From Oxalobacteraceae bacterium CAVE-383 (lineage in GTDB: Bacteria > Pseudomonadota > Gammaproteobacteria > Burkholderiales > Burkholderiaceae_D), in the NCBI GenBank assembly GCA_004134995.1, contig REGP01000003.1, positions 62,001-126,000 of the forward strand: a stretch of 64,000 nt of DNA, given 5' to 3'. The notes under the pieces are model-generated. The model was not told the DNA's origin and did not search any database. It worked only from the letters and a program-made list of their open reading frames with translations. The position numbers and the translations under genes were made by a program. Positions 1 to 9,264 of the stretch are shown in pieces (position 1 is the first letter of the stretch; the number at the start of each line of letters is the position of its first letter).

Positions 1-687
<687 letters not shown>

Positions 688-691
688 AGCC

Positions 692-895
692 ATGCTGGAG
701 ATCGAACTTAACGGCGCGCCGCACAGCGTCGCCGATCCGCACAGCCTGCAGGATCTGATCGCGGCGCTGTCGATGTCGAACCAGGCATTGGCGGTGGCGG
801 TCAACCGGCAGGTGGTGCCGCGCCAGAGCTGGGCGCAGCATCACCTGCGGGCCGGCGATCGGGTCGACATCGTGCGGGCAATCGGCGGCGGCTGA
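692..895 (+). CDS. thiS: Sulfur carrier protein ThiS
   Basis: A 67-residue ubiquitin-like protein ending in the diagnostic Gly-Gly (C-terminus AIGGG). The terminal glycine is adenylated and then thiocarboxylated to carry sulfur to the thiazole synthase ThiG, which is encoded 63 bases downstream. Its size is normal for the family. The gene sits directly between thiC and thiG; the glycine oxidase gene thiO, often found in this place in related bacteria, is absent. The identification rests on size, the GG terminus and context. Confidence 0.93.
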   Translation: MLEIELNGAPHSVADPHSLQDLIAALSMSNQALAVAVNRQVVPRQSWAQHHLRAGDRVDIVRAIGGG

Positions 896-958
896 TCCCG
901 GCCTGTTCCGTCAAGCCACGCGCAAAAAATCAATTGGCAAATCGCCAGGGAGCATTCA

Positions 959-1771
959 ATGAATCTCAACGACCAACCCAATCTGGGCGCCACGGCTGAT
1001 CCTTTCGTGATCGCCGGCACAACCTATTCCTCGCGCCTGATCGTCGGCAGCGGCAAATACCGCGACCTGGATCAGACCCGTGAAGCCACGGAAGCCAGCG
1101 GCGCGAATATCATCACGGTGGCAATTCGCCGGGTCAACCTCGGCCAGGACCCGAACGCGCCGAATCTGCTCGACGCAGTGCCGCCGTCGCGTTTCACGAT
1201 TCTGCCGAACACCGCCGGCTGCTACACCGCGGCCGATGCGGTCTACACCATGCAACTGGCGCGCGAATTATTGAACGGCCACAAGCTGGTCAAGCTGGAA
1301 GTGCTCGGCGACGAAAAGAATCTGTTTCCGAACATGCCGGAAACCCTGAAGGCGGCCGAAGCGCTGGTCAAGGACGGCTTCGACGTCATGGTCTATTGCA
1401 GCGACGATCCGATCCAGGCGCGCATGCTGGAAGAGATCGGCTGTGTGGCGATCATGCCGCTGGCCTCGCTGATCGGTTCCGGCATGGGCATCGTGAATCC
1501 GTGGAATCTGTCGCTGATCATCGAGCAGGCCAAGGTGCCGGTTCTGGTCGATGCAGGCGTCGGCACGGCGTCCGATGCGGCCATCGCGATGGAACTCGGC
1601 TGCGACGGCGTACTGATGAACTCCGCGATTGCCGGCGCGCGCGATCCGATCCGTATGGCGCATGCCATGAAGCTCGCGGTGCAGGCCGGCCGCGAGGCAT
1701 ATCTGGCGGGCCGCATTCCGAAGCGTTACATGGCGTCGCCGTCCTCGCCGATGGCCGGCCGGGTGGCCTGA
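959..1771 (+). CDS. thiG: Thiazole synthase ThiG
   Basis: A 270-residue TIM-barrel enzyme that condenses 1-deoxyxylulose 5-phosphate, dehydroglycine and ThiS-bound sulfur into the thiazole phosphate moiety of thiamine. Visible family motifs are the N-terminal LIVGSGKY, the KLEVLGD strand carrying the Schiff-base lysine, and the C-terminal phosphate-binding segments [11 protein letters not shown] and [11 protein letters not shown]. An AGGGA-like ribosome site lies about 8 bases before the ATG. The length is normal. It is followed 25 bases later by thiD in the same orientation. Confidence 0.96.
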   Translation: MNLNDQPNLGATADPFVIAGTTYSSRLIVGSGKYRDLDQTREATEASGANIITVAIRRVNLGQDPNAPNLLDAVPPSRFTILPNTAGCYTAADAVYTMQLARELLNGHKLVKLEVLGDEKNLFPNMPETLKAAEALVKDGFDVMVYCSDDPIQARMLEEIGCVAIMPLASLIGSGMGIVNPWNLSLIIEQAKVPVLVDAGVGTASDAAIAMELGCDGVLMNSAIAGARDPIRMAHAMKLAVQAGREAYLAGRIPKRYMASPSSPMAGRVA

Positions 1772-1796
1772 TGCGGATATCGGTCGGCGGGCGGGC

Positions 1797-2615
1797 ATGA
1801 CGGCTTCATTTCGCACGCCGCCCAATGTGCTGGTGTTCTCCGGTTCCGACCCCAGCGGCGGCGCCGGCATGCAGGCCGACCTCGCCGCCATCAATGCGCT
1901 GGGCGCCCACGCGCTGACCGTGCCGACGGCCTTGACGGTGCAGGACAACGTCAGCGTCTTCGCCGTGCATCCGGTTGATGCCGAACTGGTGCGGCATCAG
2001 GCCCAGGTGCTGGTCGACCGCTTCCGCATCGACGCGGTCAAGCTCGGCATCGCCGGCAATCGCGCCAATGCCGAAGTCATCGCCGCCATCATCGCGGCGC
2101 TGCGGCAGCGGCAGCCGTCGCTGCCGGTGGTGTTCGATCCGGTGCTGGCCAACGGCAAGGGCGATGCGCTGTCGGCGGATAACGCGGTGGCCGCGCTGGA
2201 GCCGCTCTACGCGCAGGCTAGCGTCATCACCCCCAATCTGAACGAAGCCGACCGCCTGTGCGGCGCGCGGCACAGCCCGGCGCAGCAGGCCGCGCTGCTG
2301 CAGGTGCGCGGCTGTCCGCATGTGCTGCTCAAGGGCGGACACGGCCCGCAACAGCAGGACGTGGTCAATCGCTGGTTCGGCCCCGACGGCGCCTTCGATA
2401 GCTGGCAATGGCCGCGGCTGCCCGGGGAGTTCCACGGCAGCGGCTGCACCCTGGCGGCGGCGCTGGCGGCGCGGCTGGCGCATGGCGACGGCATGCGCGA
2501 CGCCATCGCCGCGGCGCAGACCTATTGTCAGCGCACGCTGGAAACCGCCTACTCGATCGCGGACGGGCAATTGATTCCGAATCGCGTGATTCCCTTCCTG
2601 GCAGAACATTCATGA
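1797..2615 (+). CDS. thiD: Hydroxymethylpyrimidine/phosphomethylpyrimidine kinase ThiD
   Basis: A 272-residue ribokinase-fold enzyme that phosphorylates hydroxymethylpyrimidine and its monophosphate to the pyrophosphate used by ThiE. The N-terminal SGSDPSGGAGMQADL and the C-terminal anion-hole motif FHGSGCTLAAALAA are both intact. The stop codon overlaps the thiE start by four bases (ATGA), so thiE translation is probably coupled to thiD. Confidence 0.95.
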   Translation: MTASFRTPPNVLVFSGSDPSGGAGMQADLAAINALGAHALTVPTALTVQDNVSVFAVHPVDAELVRHQAQVLVDRFRIDAVKLGIAGNRANAEVIAAIIAALRQRQPSLPVVFDPVLANGKGDALSADNAVAALEPLYAQASVITPNLNEADRLCGARHSPAQQAALLQVRGCPHVLLKGGHGPQQQDVVNRWFGPDGAFDSWQWPRLPGEFHGSGCTLAAALAARLAHGDGMRDAIAAAQTYCQRTLETAYSIADGQLIPNRVIPFLAEHS

Positions 2616-3253
2616 TGCAGATTAAAGAACGCGTACCGATGGTGCTGAAGCAAGGCCTGTATCTGGTGACGCCCGATTGGGACGACACCGAACGCCTGTT
2701 GCGGGTCAGCGAAGCAGCCTTGCGCGGCGGCGCCGTGGTGCTGCAATACCGCCACAAGACGGCCGGCGCGGCGCTGGCGTTCGAACAGGCCGATGCGCTG
2801 CTGGCCTTGTGCCGGCGCTACGGGGTGCCGATGATCGTCAACGATAACGTCGGCCTGTGCCTGCACATCGATGCCGACGGCATCCATGTCGGCGGCACCG
2901 ACAGCAAAGTGAGCGACGTGCGCGCCGCGGTCGGCAAGGGCAAGATCGTGGGCGCCTCCTGTTACGGCTCGCTGGCGCTGGCGCATGAAGCGGCGCAGGC
3001 CGGCGCCTCCTATCTGGCGTTCGGCGGATTCTATCCGTCACAGGTCAAGCAATATGAAGTCGGCACCGCGCCCGGTCTGATCGCGCAGGCGAAGGCGGCC
3101 ATCGCGCTGCCCGTGGCCGTGATCGGCGGCATGACGGTTGAAAATGCCGCGCCGCTGGTGGCGCAGGGCGCCGATATGGTGGCGGCGATCAGCAGCGTCT
3201 ATGCGGCTGCCGAACCGCAGGCCGCGGCCCGGGCTTTTGCGGGCCTCTGGTAG
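2612..3253 (+). CDS. thiE: Thiamine-phosphate synthase ThiE
   Basis: A 213-residue TIM-barrel enzyme that joins hydroxymethylpyrimidine pyrophosphate to thiazole phosphate to give thiamine phosphate. It shows QYRHKTA (pyrophosphate site), VNDNVGLCLHIDADGIHVG and the C-terminal VIGGMTVENA motif. The frame is open further upstream, but I start it at the ATG at 2612 that overlaps the thiD stop; a second ATG follows immediately. It ends 22 bases from the convergent MFS gene, with no obvious terminator hairpin between them. Confidence 0.94.
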   Translation: MMQIKERVPMVLKQGLYLVTPDWDDTERLLRVSEAALRGGAVVLQYRHKTAGAALAFEQADALLALCRRYGVPMIVNDNVGLCLHIDADGIHVGGTDSKVSDVRAAVGKGKIVGASCYGSLALAHEAAQAGASYLAFGGFYPSQVKQYEVGTAPGLIAQAKAAIALPVAVIGGMTVENAAPLVAQGADMVAAISSVYAAAEPQAAARAFAGLW

Positions 3254-3275
3254 GAATCTCTGCGTTTATTCCCGT

Positions 3276-4505
3276 TTATTCCGCTGCCGGCGCCGGCAGC
3301 CGCCGCGCCATGCGCCATGAACGCAGCACGATCGCCAGCGCCAGCAACGCGCACAGGGCGGCGAACAGATACACCGACGGATAGCCGAACTGGCCGATCA
3401 GCAGGCCGGCAACCGGCCCGGTGACGCCCAGCGAAATATCGAAGAACAGGGAATAGGCGCTGATCGCCGCGCCGCGGTTGCGGCTTGGCACCAGCGCCAT
3501 CGCTTCCACTGCCAGCGCCGGGAAGATCATCGACAGGCCCGCGCCCGCCAGGGCGGAGCCGAACAAGGCCCAATCCGGCGAAGGCGCCAGCCAGACGATG
3601 GCCAATCCCGCGAATTCGATCGGATATGAAACCAGCGCCACCCGGAAGCCGCCGAAGCGGTTGATGGTGTGCGCAAGCAGCAGGCGCACGCTGACGAATG
3701 TGCAGCCGAACGCGGTCAGGCAATAGGCCGCGCCGATCCAGTTATATCCGGCGTAATACAGCGTGATGAAGGTGGCGATCGAACCGAAGCCGATGGTGCC
3801 CAGGCACAGCCCCAGGCCCATCGGCAGCACGCGCCACAGAACCTGCCGGAAGGCCATGGTCTCGCCGTGCGCCACGATGGCGACCGCGCTTTTGGCGCGC
3901 GCAACCAGATAGCCGATCGCCGGCGGCGCCACGGCAAACAGGCCCAGCGACACCAGTCCCCAGTGCTGCTCCATCGCCACCCCGACCGGCGCGCCGATTG
4001 CGATGGCGGAATAGGTGGCCACGCCGTTCCATGCAATCACGCGCGGCGTGTGGCGCACGCCGACCTGGCCGATGCCCCAGGCGATGGCGCCGGTGCCGAT
4101 CATGCTTTCGGCGAAGCCCAGCGTCATGCGGCTGATCGCCAGCATCGCCAGGCTCAGCGGCGGCGCATCGCGCAGCAGCGCTGCGAACAGCAGAAACACG
4201 CCGCTTCCCGTGCATGCCAGCAGGCCGATCTGCACCGCGCGTTTCGGTCCCAGGCTGTCGACGCTGCGGCCGGCGAAGGCGCGGCTGAGAAAGGTTGCGA
4301 CATACTGGATGCTCACGCCCAGGCCGGCGATGAAAGAACTGTAGCCGAGGTTGATGTGGATATAGCCCGGCAGCACGGCCATCGGAATGCCGATCGACAG
4401 ATAGCAGATGAAGGTCAGCAGGACGGCGGAAAATATCCGCAGGTTGACGGTGGCCGCGGAGGGTTCGGTCGGGGAAAAGGCGGAGGCGTTGCTGCTGTCT
4501 GGCAT
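3276..4505 (-). CDS. MFS transporter, YhhS/YfcJ-like
   Basis: A 409-residue hydrophobic protein with about 12 predicted membrane segments. The MFS loop 2-3 signature is recognisable (RAFAGRSVDSLGPKRA, about residues 75-90). The overall look is that of the YhhS/YfcJ (arabinose-efflux-like) group, whose substrates are mostly unknown. The gene is convergent with thiE and divergent from the perM-like gene. The DNA just upstream of its ATG is strongly pyrimidine-rich on the coding strand and has no Shine-Dalgarno sequence, so initiation may be weak or unusual. The substrate cannot be predicted. Confidence 0.85.
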   Translation of the reverse strand: MPDSSNASAFSPTEPSAATVNLRIFSAVLLTFICYLSIGIPMAVLPGYIHINLGYSSFIAGLGVSIQYVATFLSRAFAGRSVDSLGPKRAVQIGLLACTGSGVFLLFAALLRDAPPLSLAMLAISRMTLGFAESMIGTGAIAWGIGQVGVRHTPRVIAWNGVATYSAIAIGAPVGVAMEQHWGLVSLGLFAVAPPAIGYLVARAKSAVAIVAHGETMAFRQVLWRVLPMGLGLCLGTIGFGSIATFITLYYAGYNWIGAAYCLTAFGCTFVSVRLLLAHTINRFGGFRVALVSYPIEFAGLAIVWLAPSPDWALFGSALAGAGLSMIFPALAVEAMALVPSRNRGAAISAYSLFFDISLGVTGPVAGLLIGQFGYPSVYLFAALCALLALAIVLRSWRMARRLPAPAAE

Positions 4506-4506
4506 G

Positions 4507-4592
4507 GAAAAGGGCTGAAAGAAGGGCTGAAAAAAAGGCCAAAAAAAAGCTGAAAAACGGGTGAAGAAAAAGACGGCGGAAAGGGGCGGAAA
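4507..4592. repeat. Purine-rich tract with degenerate 12-13 bp repeats
   Basis: About 85 bases that are almost all A and G on the plus strand. The unit AGGGCTGAAA occurs exactly at 4511 and 4523, and a weaker AGCTGAAAA copy lies near 4548. The tract is the untranslated leader of the minus-strand MFS gene (pyrimidine-rich in that RNA). It could be a slippage-prone or structure-forming tract. No function is known. Confidence 0.5.
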
Positions 4593-4686
4593 CCCGGTGC
4601 GGTGGATTTTACCGCGTCGGCGCCAAAGCCGCTCGGCAAAGGGCCGACAGGTGCTTGTCCTACAGTTGAATCAGATGTCCGCTCGT

Positions 4687-4714
4687 TTGCCTGCGCGTCT
4701 GCATGCCGGATAAT
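4687..4714 (+). promoter_or_regulatory. Candidate sigma-70 promoter of the perM-like gene
   Basis: TTGCCT at 4687-4692 and GATAAT at 4709-4714, separated by 16 bases, lie 35 bases before the ATG at 4750. Both hexamers are close to consensus. This is sequence inference only. Confidence 0.4.
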
Positions 4715-4749
4715 CCAAAGACACTAGAAAAATTTTATCCGGGAATCCC

Positions 4750-5919
4750 ATGAATGCAGGAGGCGCCAACCAGCCGCGCGAATTTCCGCCGTCCCCGGCG
4801 ATCGAGGAAGCGCCTCAGGCGCATCCGCACCCGGCGGCAACCGTGGATGCCAGGCGCCCCGAGGTCGACGTGCGCGGCATGCTGTTGCTGATCCTTACTA
4901 TTCTCGCGGTTTTGTTCGCCCTGCGTTCGGCCAAGGAATTCATCATTCCGCTGGTGGTGTCGGTCATCCTGGCCTACGCGCTCGATCCCGTGGTCAGCTA
5001 TCTGCAGAAATACAGGTTGCCGCGCACCGCCGGCGCCGCGCTGGTCATGCTGGCGCTGGTCGTGGCGCTCGGATCGGGTGTGATGGCATTGCGCGGCCAG
5101 GCTGAATCCATCGTCAACCAGTTGCCGGAAATCGCGCTCAAGATCAGCAGGACCATCGGCAATATCCACGACGACGATTCGGTGATCGACAAGCTGCAGC
5201 GGGTCGCCAAGGTGATCGAGAAATCGTCGCAGGAAACCAATGTCAGGCGCATCGTGGTCGACCGGCCCGAGAACCGCGTCAGCGATCTGCTGCTGTCCGG
5301 ATCGGTCGGCCTGATGACGTTCCTTGGCCAAACGGTGATGGTGCTGTTCCTGGTATTTTTCCTGCTGCTGTCGGGCGACACCTTCCGCCGCAAATTCATC
5401 AAGCTGGCCGGCCGCACGCTGAGCGAGAAAAAAATCAACGTGCATATGCTGGATGAAATCAATAAATCGATTCAGCGTTATATGGCGATGCTGCTGGTGA
5501 CCAATGCCGGGCTGGCGTTCGCCACCTGGATCGTCTTCCGCCTGATCGGCCTGGAAAACGCGGGAACCTGGGCGGTGGCGGCCGGCGCGCTGCACATGGT
5601 GCCGTACTTCGGCCCGGTGATCGTGGCCGTGTGCACCGGTGTCGCGGCGTTCCTGCAATTCGGCACCTGGGGTCCCGCATTGCTGACCGCCGCGGCATCG
5701 CTGTCCGTTGCCACGCTGATCGGCACGCTGGTGACGACCTGGATGACCGGCCGCATCGCCCGCATGAACGTGGTGGCGGTATTTATCTCGCTGCTGCTGT
5801 TCACCTGGATCTGGGGCGTATGGGGCACCTTGCTGTCGATTCCGATTACCGTGATTACCAAGGTCGTCTCCAACCACATCGAGTCGCTGCATCCCCTGGC
5901 GGAGTTTTTGGGCGAATGA
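4750..5919 (+). CDS. AI-2E family transporter / PerM-like permease
   Basis: A 389-residue membrane protein of the UPF0118 (AI-2E transporter, PerM) family. A proline-rich cytoplasmic N-terminus (about residues 1-37) is followed by two hydrophobic helices, a long polar stretch (about residues 115-185) and a C-terminal membrane bundle. The family motif region near residue 280 (HMVPYFGPVI) is present. Members export diverse solutes, so the family name should not be read as proof of autoinducer-2 transport. The gene stands alone, between the divergent MFS gene and uvrD. Confidence 0.85.
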   Translation: MNAGGANQPREFPPSPAIEEAPQAHPHPAATVDARRPEVDVRGMLLLILTILAVLFALRSAKEFIIPLVVSVILAYALDPVVSYLQKYRLPRTAGAALVMLALVVALGSGVMALRGQAESIVNQLPEIALKISRTIGNIHDDDSVIDKLQRVAKVIEKSSQETNVRRIVVDRPENRVSDLLLSGSVGLMTFLGQTVMVLFLVFFLLLSGDTFRRKFIKLAGRTLSEKKINVHMLDEINKSIQRYMAMLLVTNAGLAFATWIVFRLIGLENAGTWAVAAGALHMVPYFGPVIVAVCTGVAAFLQFGTWGPALLTAAASLSVATLIGTLVTTWMTGRIARMNVVAVFISLLLFTWIWGVWGTLLSIPITVITKVVSNHIESLHPLAEFLGE

Positions 5920-5950
5920 CGCCGGGCTGCGCACCCAAGGCGCCATACGT

Positions 5951-5993
5951 ACGCGTATTGGAACGCGCGCTGCATACGCGCATTACAAACGCG
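5951..5993. repeat. Array of four ACGCG motifs upstream of uvrD
   Basis: ACGCG occurs at 5951, 5963, 5976 and 5989, i.e. every 12-13 bases, in the gap between the perM-like gene and uvrD. It is followed by an AT-rich patch near 6000. It could be a regulator-binding array, but no known operator is recognised. Confidence 0.35.
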
Positions 5994-6053
5994 CACATAC
6001 GATATATAACGAATCAATGGAGATTCCCCACGGTCGGCAAGCTGCAGGCGGCT

Positions 6054-6059
6054 TATAAT
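6054..6059 (+). promoter_or_regulatory. Perfect -10 box abutting the uvrD start
   Basis: TATAAT ends six bases before the uvrD ATG at 6066. If it is used, the transcript would begin at or next to the A of the ATG, giving a leaderless mRNA. This fits the lack of a Shine-Dalgarno sequence at the usual spacing. The -35 region (about 6031-6036) is poor, which lowers confidence. Confidence 0.35.
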
Positions 6060-6065
6060 CCCAAG

Positions 6066-8345
6066 ATGCAAAATCTTCTTCATAACCTGAATCCCGAGCA
6101 ACTGGCGGCGGTGACGCTGCCGGCACAGCCCGCACTGATCCTGGCGGGCGCCGGGTCCGGCAAAACGCGCGTGCTGACCACCCGCATCGCCTGGCTGATC
6201 CAGACCGGGCAAGTATCGCCGTCCGGCATATTGGCCGTCACCTTCACCAACAAGGCCTCCAAGGAAATGCTGGCGCGGCTGTCCGCGATGATGCCGATCA
6301 ATACGCGCGGCATGTGGGTCGGCACTTTCCACGGTCTGTGCAACCGCCTGCTGCGCGCGCACTACAAGGACGCGGCCTTGCCGCAAACCTTCCAGATACT
6401 GGATTCGGGCGATCAGTTGTCGATGATCAAGCGCCTGCTGAAATCGCTCAACGTCGACGACGAGAAATATCCGCCGCGCAATCTGATGTATTTCATCAAC
6501 AGCGCCAAGGACCAGGGCTTGCGCGCCAAGGACGTCGAAACCTACGACGATTACAACCGCAAGATGGTCGAGCTGTACGACATCTACGACCAGCAATGCC
6601 AGCGCGAAGGCGTGGTCGATTTCGCCGAACTGCTGCTGCGCACTTATGAATTGCTGACGCGCAACCAGCCGCTGCGCGAACATTACCAGGGCCGCTTCCG
6701 GCATATCCTGGTGGACGAATTCCAGGACACCAACGATCTGCAGTACAAGTGGCTGAAACTGATGGCCGGCCCGCACGGCGCGGTGTTCGCGGTCGGCGAC
6801 GACGATCAGAGCATCTATGCGTTTCGCGGCGCGAACGTCGGCAATATGGCCGCCTTCGAGCGCGAATTCAATGTGCAAAACCTGATCAAGCTGGAGCAGA
6901 ACTATCGCTCGCACGGCCATATCCTGGATACCGCCAATACGCTGATCGCCAACAATACCAAGCGGCTCGGCAAGAATCTGCGGACCGACGCCGGGCATGG
7001 CGAGCAGGTGCGCATTTTCGAATCGACCAGCGATCTGCAGGAAGCGCAATGGGTGATCGAGGAAGTCAAAAGCCTGATCGACGAAGGCGGCTTGCGCAGC
7101 GAGATCGCCTTGCTGTATCGCTCCAATGCGCAGTCGCGGGTGCTGGAGCATGCCTTGTTTTCGGCCGGCATCGCGTATCGCGTCTATGGCGGGCAACGCT
7201 ATTTCGAGCGGGCCGAAGTCAAGCATGCGATCGCCTATCTGCAATTGATCGACAATCCGCATAACGATTCCGCCTTTTTGCGCGTGGTGAATTTCCCGAC
7301 GCGCGGCATCGGCGCGCGTTCGATCGAACAGCTGCAGGATGCGGCAAGCCGGCACGGCATTTCCTTGTACGCGGCGGTGCCGCATGTGGCCGGCAAGGCG
7401 GGTTCGCTGCTGGCCGGGTTTGTCAAACTGATCGAAAGCACGCGTTTCGAGTCGCCCCATGTGCCGTTGCCGGAACTGGTGCAGATCGTCCTCGACGGCA
7501 GCGGCCTGATCACGCATTACCAGAACGAAAAAGAGGGCGCGGACCGGATCGAAAATCTGGAGCAGCTGGTCAGCGCCGCGACCCTGTTCGTCTCGGAAGA
7601 GGGTTTCGGCGTGAATGCGCCGGCATTGCTGGGGCCGGCGGCGAACGCGCCCGCGGGCCCGGCGGTCACTGTCGCCGACGGCGTTGAAATACTGGATGCC
7701 GACGCGCCGCTGCCGGCGGTGATGTCGCCGTTGTCGGCGTTTCTGTCGCACGCGTCGCTGGAAGCCGGCGACAACCAGGCCCAGGCCGGCCAGGACGCGC
7801 TGCAATTGATGACCGTGCATTCGGCCAAGGGGCTGGAGTTCGATACGGTGTTCATCACCGGGCTGGAAGAGGGCTTGTTCCCGCATGAGAACAGCGCCAA
7901 GGAAGAAGGCGGCGTGGAAGAAGAGCGGCGCCTCATGTACGTGGCGATCACGCGCGCGCGCAAACGCCTGTACATGAGCTTTTCGCAGACCCGCATGCTG
8001 CACGGCCAGACCCGCTACAACATGCGTTCGCGCTTTTTCGATGAGTTGCCGGAAGACGCCGTGAAGTGGCTATCGCCGAAGGCGCAGCAGCCGCATCACT
8101 GGTTTGCGCATCCGAAGGCCGCGTGGCTGGAGGAAACCCCGGCAGCCAACCGCATCGCGGCCAGCCTGGCCAGGAAAGACATCGGCTGGCGCATCGGCGA
8201 AAGCGTCGCGCATGCCAAATTCGGCGAAGGCGTGATCGTCAACATCGAAGGCGAGAGCGGCAGCGCGCGGGCGCATATCAATTTCGGCCGGCACGGAATG
8301 AAGCTGCTGGATCTGAGTGTGGCAAAGCTGGACAAGATGGCCTGA
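6066..8345 (+). CDS. uvrD: ATP-dependent DNA helicase II, UvrD
   Basis: A 759-residue superfamily-1 3'-5' helicase acting in nucleotide-excision and mismatch repair. It carries the Walker A motif GAGSGKT near residue 32, motif Ia TFTNKAS, motif II DEFQDTN, GDDDQSIYAFRGA, and the late motifs TVHSAKGLEF and VAITRARKRLYM. A C-terminal Tudor-like domain (AKFGEG... to the end) favours UvrD over Rep. The frame is open further upstream, but homology begins at the ATG at 6066 (MQNLLHNLNPEQ), so I start there. The gene ends against the hairpin element at 8354. Confidence 0.95.
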   Translation: MQNLLHNLNPEQLAAVTLPAQPALILAGAGSGKTRVLTTRIAWLIQTGQVSPSGILAVTFTNKASKEMLARLSAMMPINTRGMWVGTFHGLCNRLLRAHYKDAALPQTFQILDSGDQLSMIKRLLKSLNVDDEKYPPRNLMYFINSAKDQGLRAKDVETYDDYNRKMVELYDIYDQQCQREGVVDFAELLLRTYELLTRNQPLREHYQGRFRHILVDEFQDTNDLQYKWLKLMAGPHGAVFAVGDDDQSIYAFRGANVGNMAAFEREFNVQNLIKLEQNYRSHGHILDTANTLIANNTKRLGKNLRTDAGHGEQVRIFESTSDLQEAQWVIEEVKSLIDEGGLRSEIALLYRSNAQSRVLEHALFSAGIAYRVYGGQRYFERAEVKHAIAYLQLIDNPHNDSAFLRVVNFPTRGIGARSIEQLQDAASRHGISLYAAVPHVAGKAGSLLAGFVKLIESTRFESPHVPLPELVQIVLDGSGLITHYQNEKEGADRIENLEQLVSAATLFVSEEGFGVNAPALLGPAANAPAGPAVTVADGVEILDADAPLPAVMSPLSAFLSHASLEAGDNQAQAGQDALQLMTVHSAKGLEFDTVFITGLEEGLFPHENSAKEEGGVEEERRLMYVAITRARKRLYMSFSQTRMLHGQTRYNMRSRFFDELPEDAVKWLSPKAQQPHHWFAHPKAAWLEETPAANRIAASLARKDIGWRIGESVAHAKFGEGVIVNIEGESGSARAHINFGRHGMKLLDLSVAKLDKMA

Positions 8346-8353
8346 GGCTAAGG

Positions 8354-8466
8354 GTGCGCATGGCCGTAGCGGCGTCCGGCCGGAGAGTATTGCCTCCTCC
8401 TCTCGGCTTCAAACGTTCGTCGAAGCCAATACCCTCCGGCCGGCCGCCACTAACGGCCACGCTCAC
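8354..8466 (-). repeat. Hairpin element A with conserved 33-nt loop
   Basis: Imperfect inverted repeat: left arm 8354-8392, right arm 8427-8466, loop 8393-8425. The loop is identical to that of element B at 10354-10386, while the stems are unrelated. Three arm differences are G-U compatible if the minus strand is transcribed but A-C mismatches on the plus strand. The element starts 10 bases after the stop codon of the minus-strand gene ending at 8477. No U-tract follows, so it is not a classical intrinsic terminator. In the minus-strand RNA the loop carries a GGAGGAGG run. Confidence 0.8.
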
Positions 8467-8476
8467 GCCTCGGGTT

Positions 8477-9256
8477 TCAGGCTTCCACGTCCACCGCCGG
8501 CGCCGGCTTCCCGAAAATCTCGATGTAAGTCGCGTAAAACGAGCAGTACATCGCCACCGAGAGGCTGATCGACAGCGGCATCAGGATGATGATGGGCAGG
8601 AACAGGCTGCCGGTCAGCTGCGCCAGGACCCGGCTGACCAGGAACGGCAGAATCACGCCGAGAGCGATCCATCCCAGCGCATACAGCAGGAATGCCCGGC
8701 CGGCGCGGAGCACCGCGAAGAAGCTGTAGAACAAGGCTTTCGGCAGCGGCATCTGCTGCCAGGCGATCAGCGGCGCCGCGAACCAGAACGCCATCGCCGC
8801 CGGTATATACACCAGCGCGCCGAAAAGCACCGTCAGCAAGATATGCGATTGCTGTATTTTGGCCGGATCGGGATCGCCGTCCGACGTCAGCAGTTGCCAC
8901 AGCGTGCCGTCGTCAACCAGGGCGGCTGCGCCGAAGGCCAGCAGCGCAGCAAGCAGATAGAGCATGCCGAGCATCAGCAGCGTTTTGCGCTGCGGCGAAC
9001 GGAAGGCGGTCAGCAACAGGCTGGGAAAGACGCGCAGTTCGTTTTCAACGTTGAGGCTGGCCTGCATGAAGGTCATCGCGAATACCGGAATCAGGATCAA
9101 CTGCGCCAGCTGCCCGACGATGGGGACGATGCCGATGATCACCATCATGAAAAAGTACAGGATGAACAGGGTCGTCAGTTCGGCCGGTTTTTTGGCGAAG
9201 ATGGCGAACCCTTGCTTGATCCAGCGCCAACCGGTTGTCGCAGGCAATTTTTGCAT
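8477..9256 (-). CDS. BPSS1780-family membrane protein
   Basis: A 259-residue integral membrane protein with about six hydrophobic segments and a short soluble N-terminus. It resembles the BPSS1780 family, found in Burkholderiales with no established role. The frame stays open upstream through thrB in another reading frame, but the ATG at 9256 begins the conserved part (MQKLPATTGWRW) and lies 8 bases after the thrB stop. It is therefore probably co-transcribed with thrB. Hairpin element A follows its stop codon. Confidence 0.75.
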   Translation of the reverse strand: MQKLPATTGWRWIKQGFAIFAKKPAELTTLFILYFFMMVIIGIVPIVGQLAQLILIPVFAMTFMQASLNVENELRVFPSLLLTAFRSPQRKTLLMLGMLYLLAALLAFGAAALVDDGTLWQLLTSDGDPDPAKIQQSHILLTVLFGALVYIPAAMAFWFAAPLIAWQQMPLPKALFYSFFAVLRAGRAFLLYALGWIALGVILPFLVSRVLAQLTGSLFLPIIILMPLSISLSVAMYCSFYATYIEIFGKPAPAVDVEA

Positions 9257-9264
9257 AGTGAGGC

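Noticed and set aside
3254-3275. Bidirectional terminator between thiE and the MFS gene
   Set aside because: The 22-base gap has no hairpin of useful stability.
5995-6015. LexA/SOS box upstream of uvrD
   Set aside because: The AT-rich patch near 6000 lacks the CTGT...ACAG palindrome.
5478-8003. Long minus-strand open frame opposite uvrD
   Set aside because: Same explanation; the plus strand encodes a complete helicase with all motifs.
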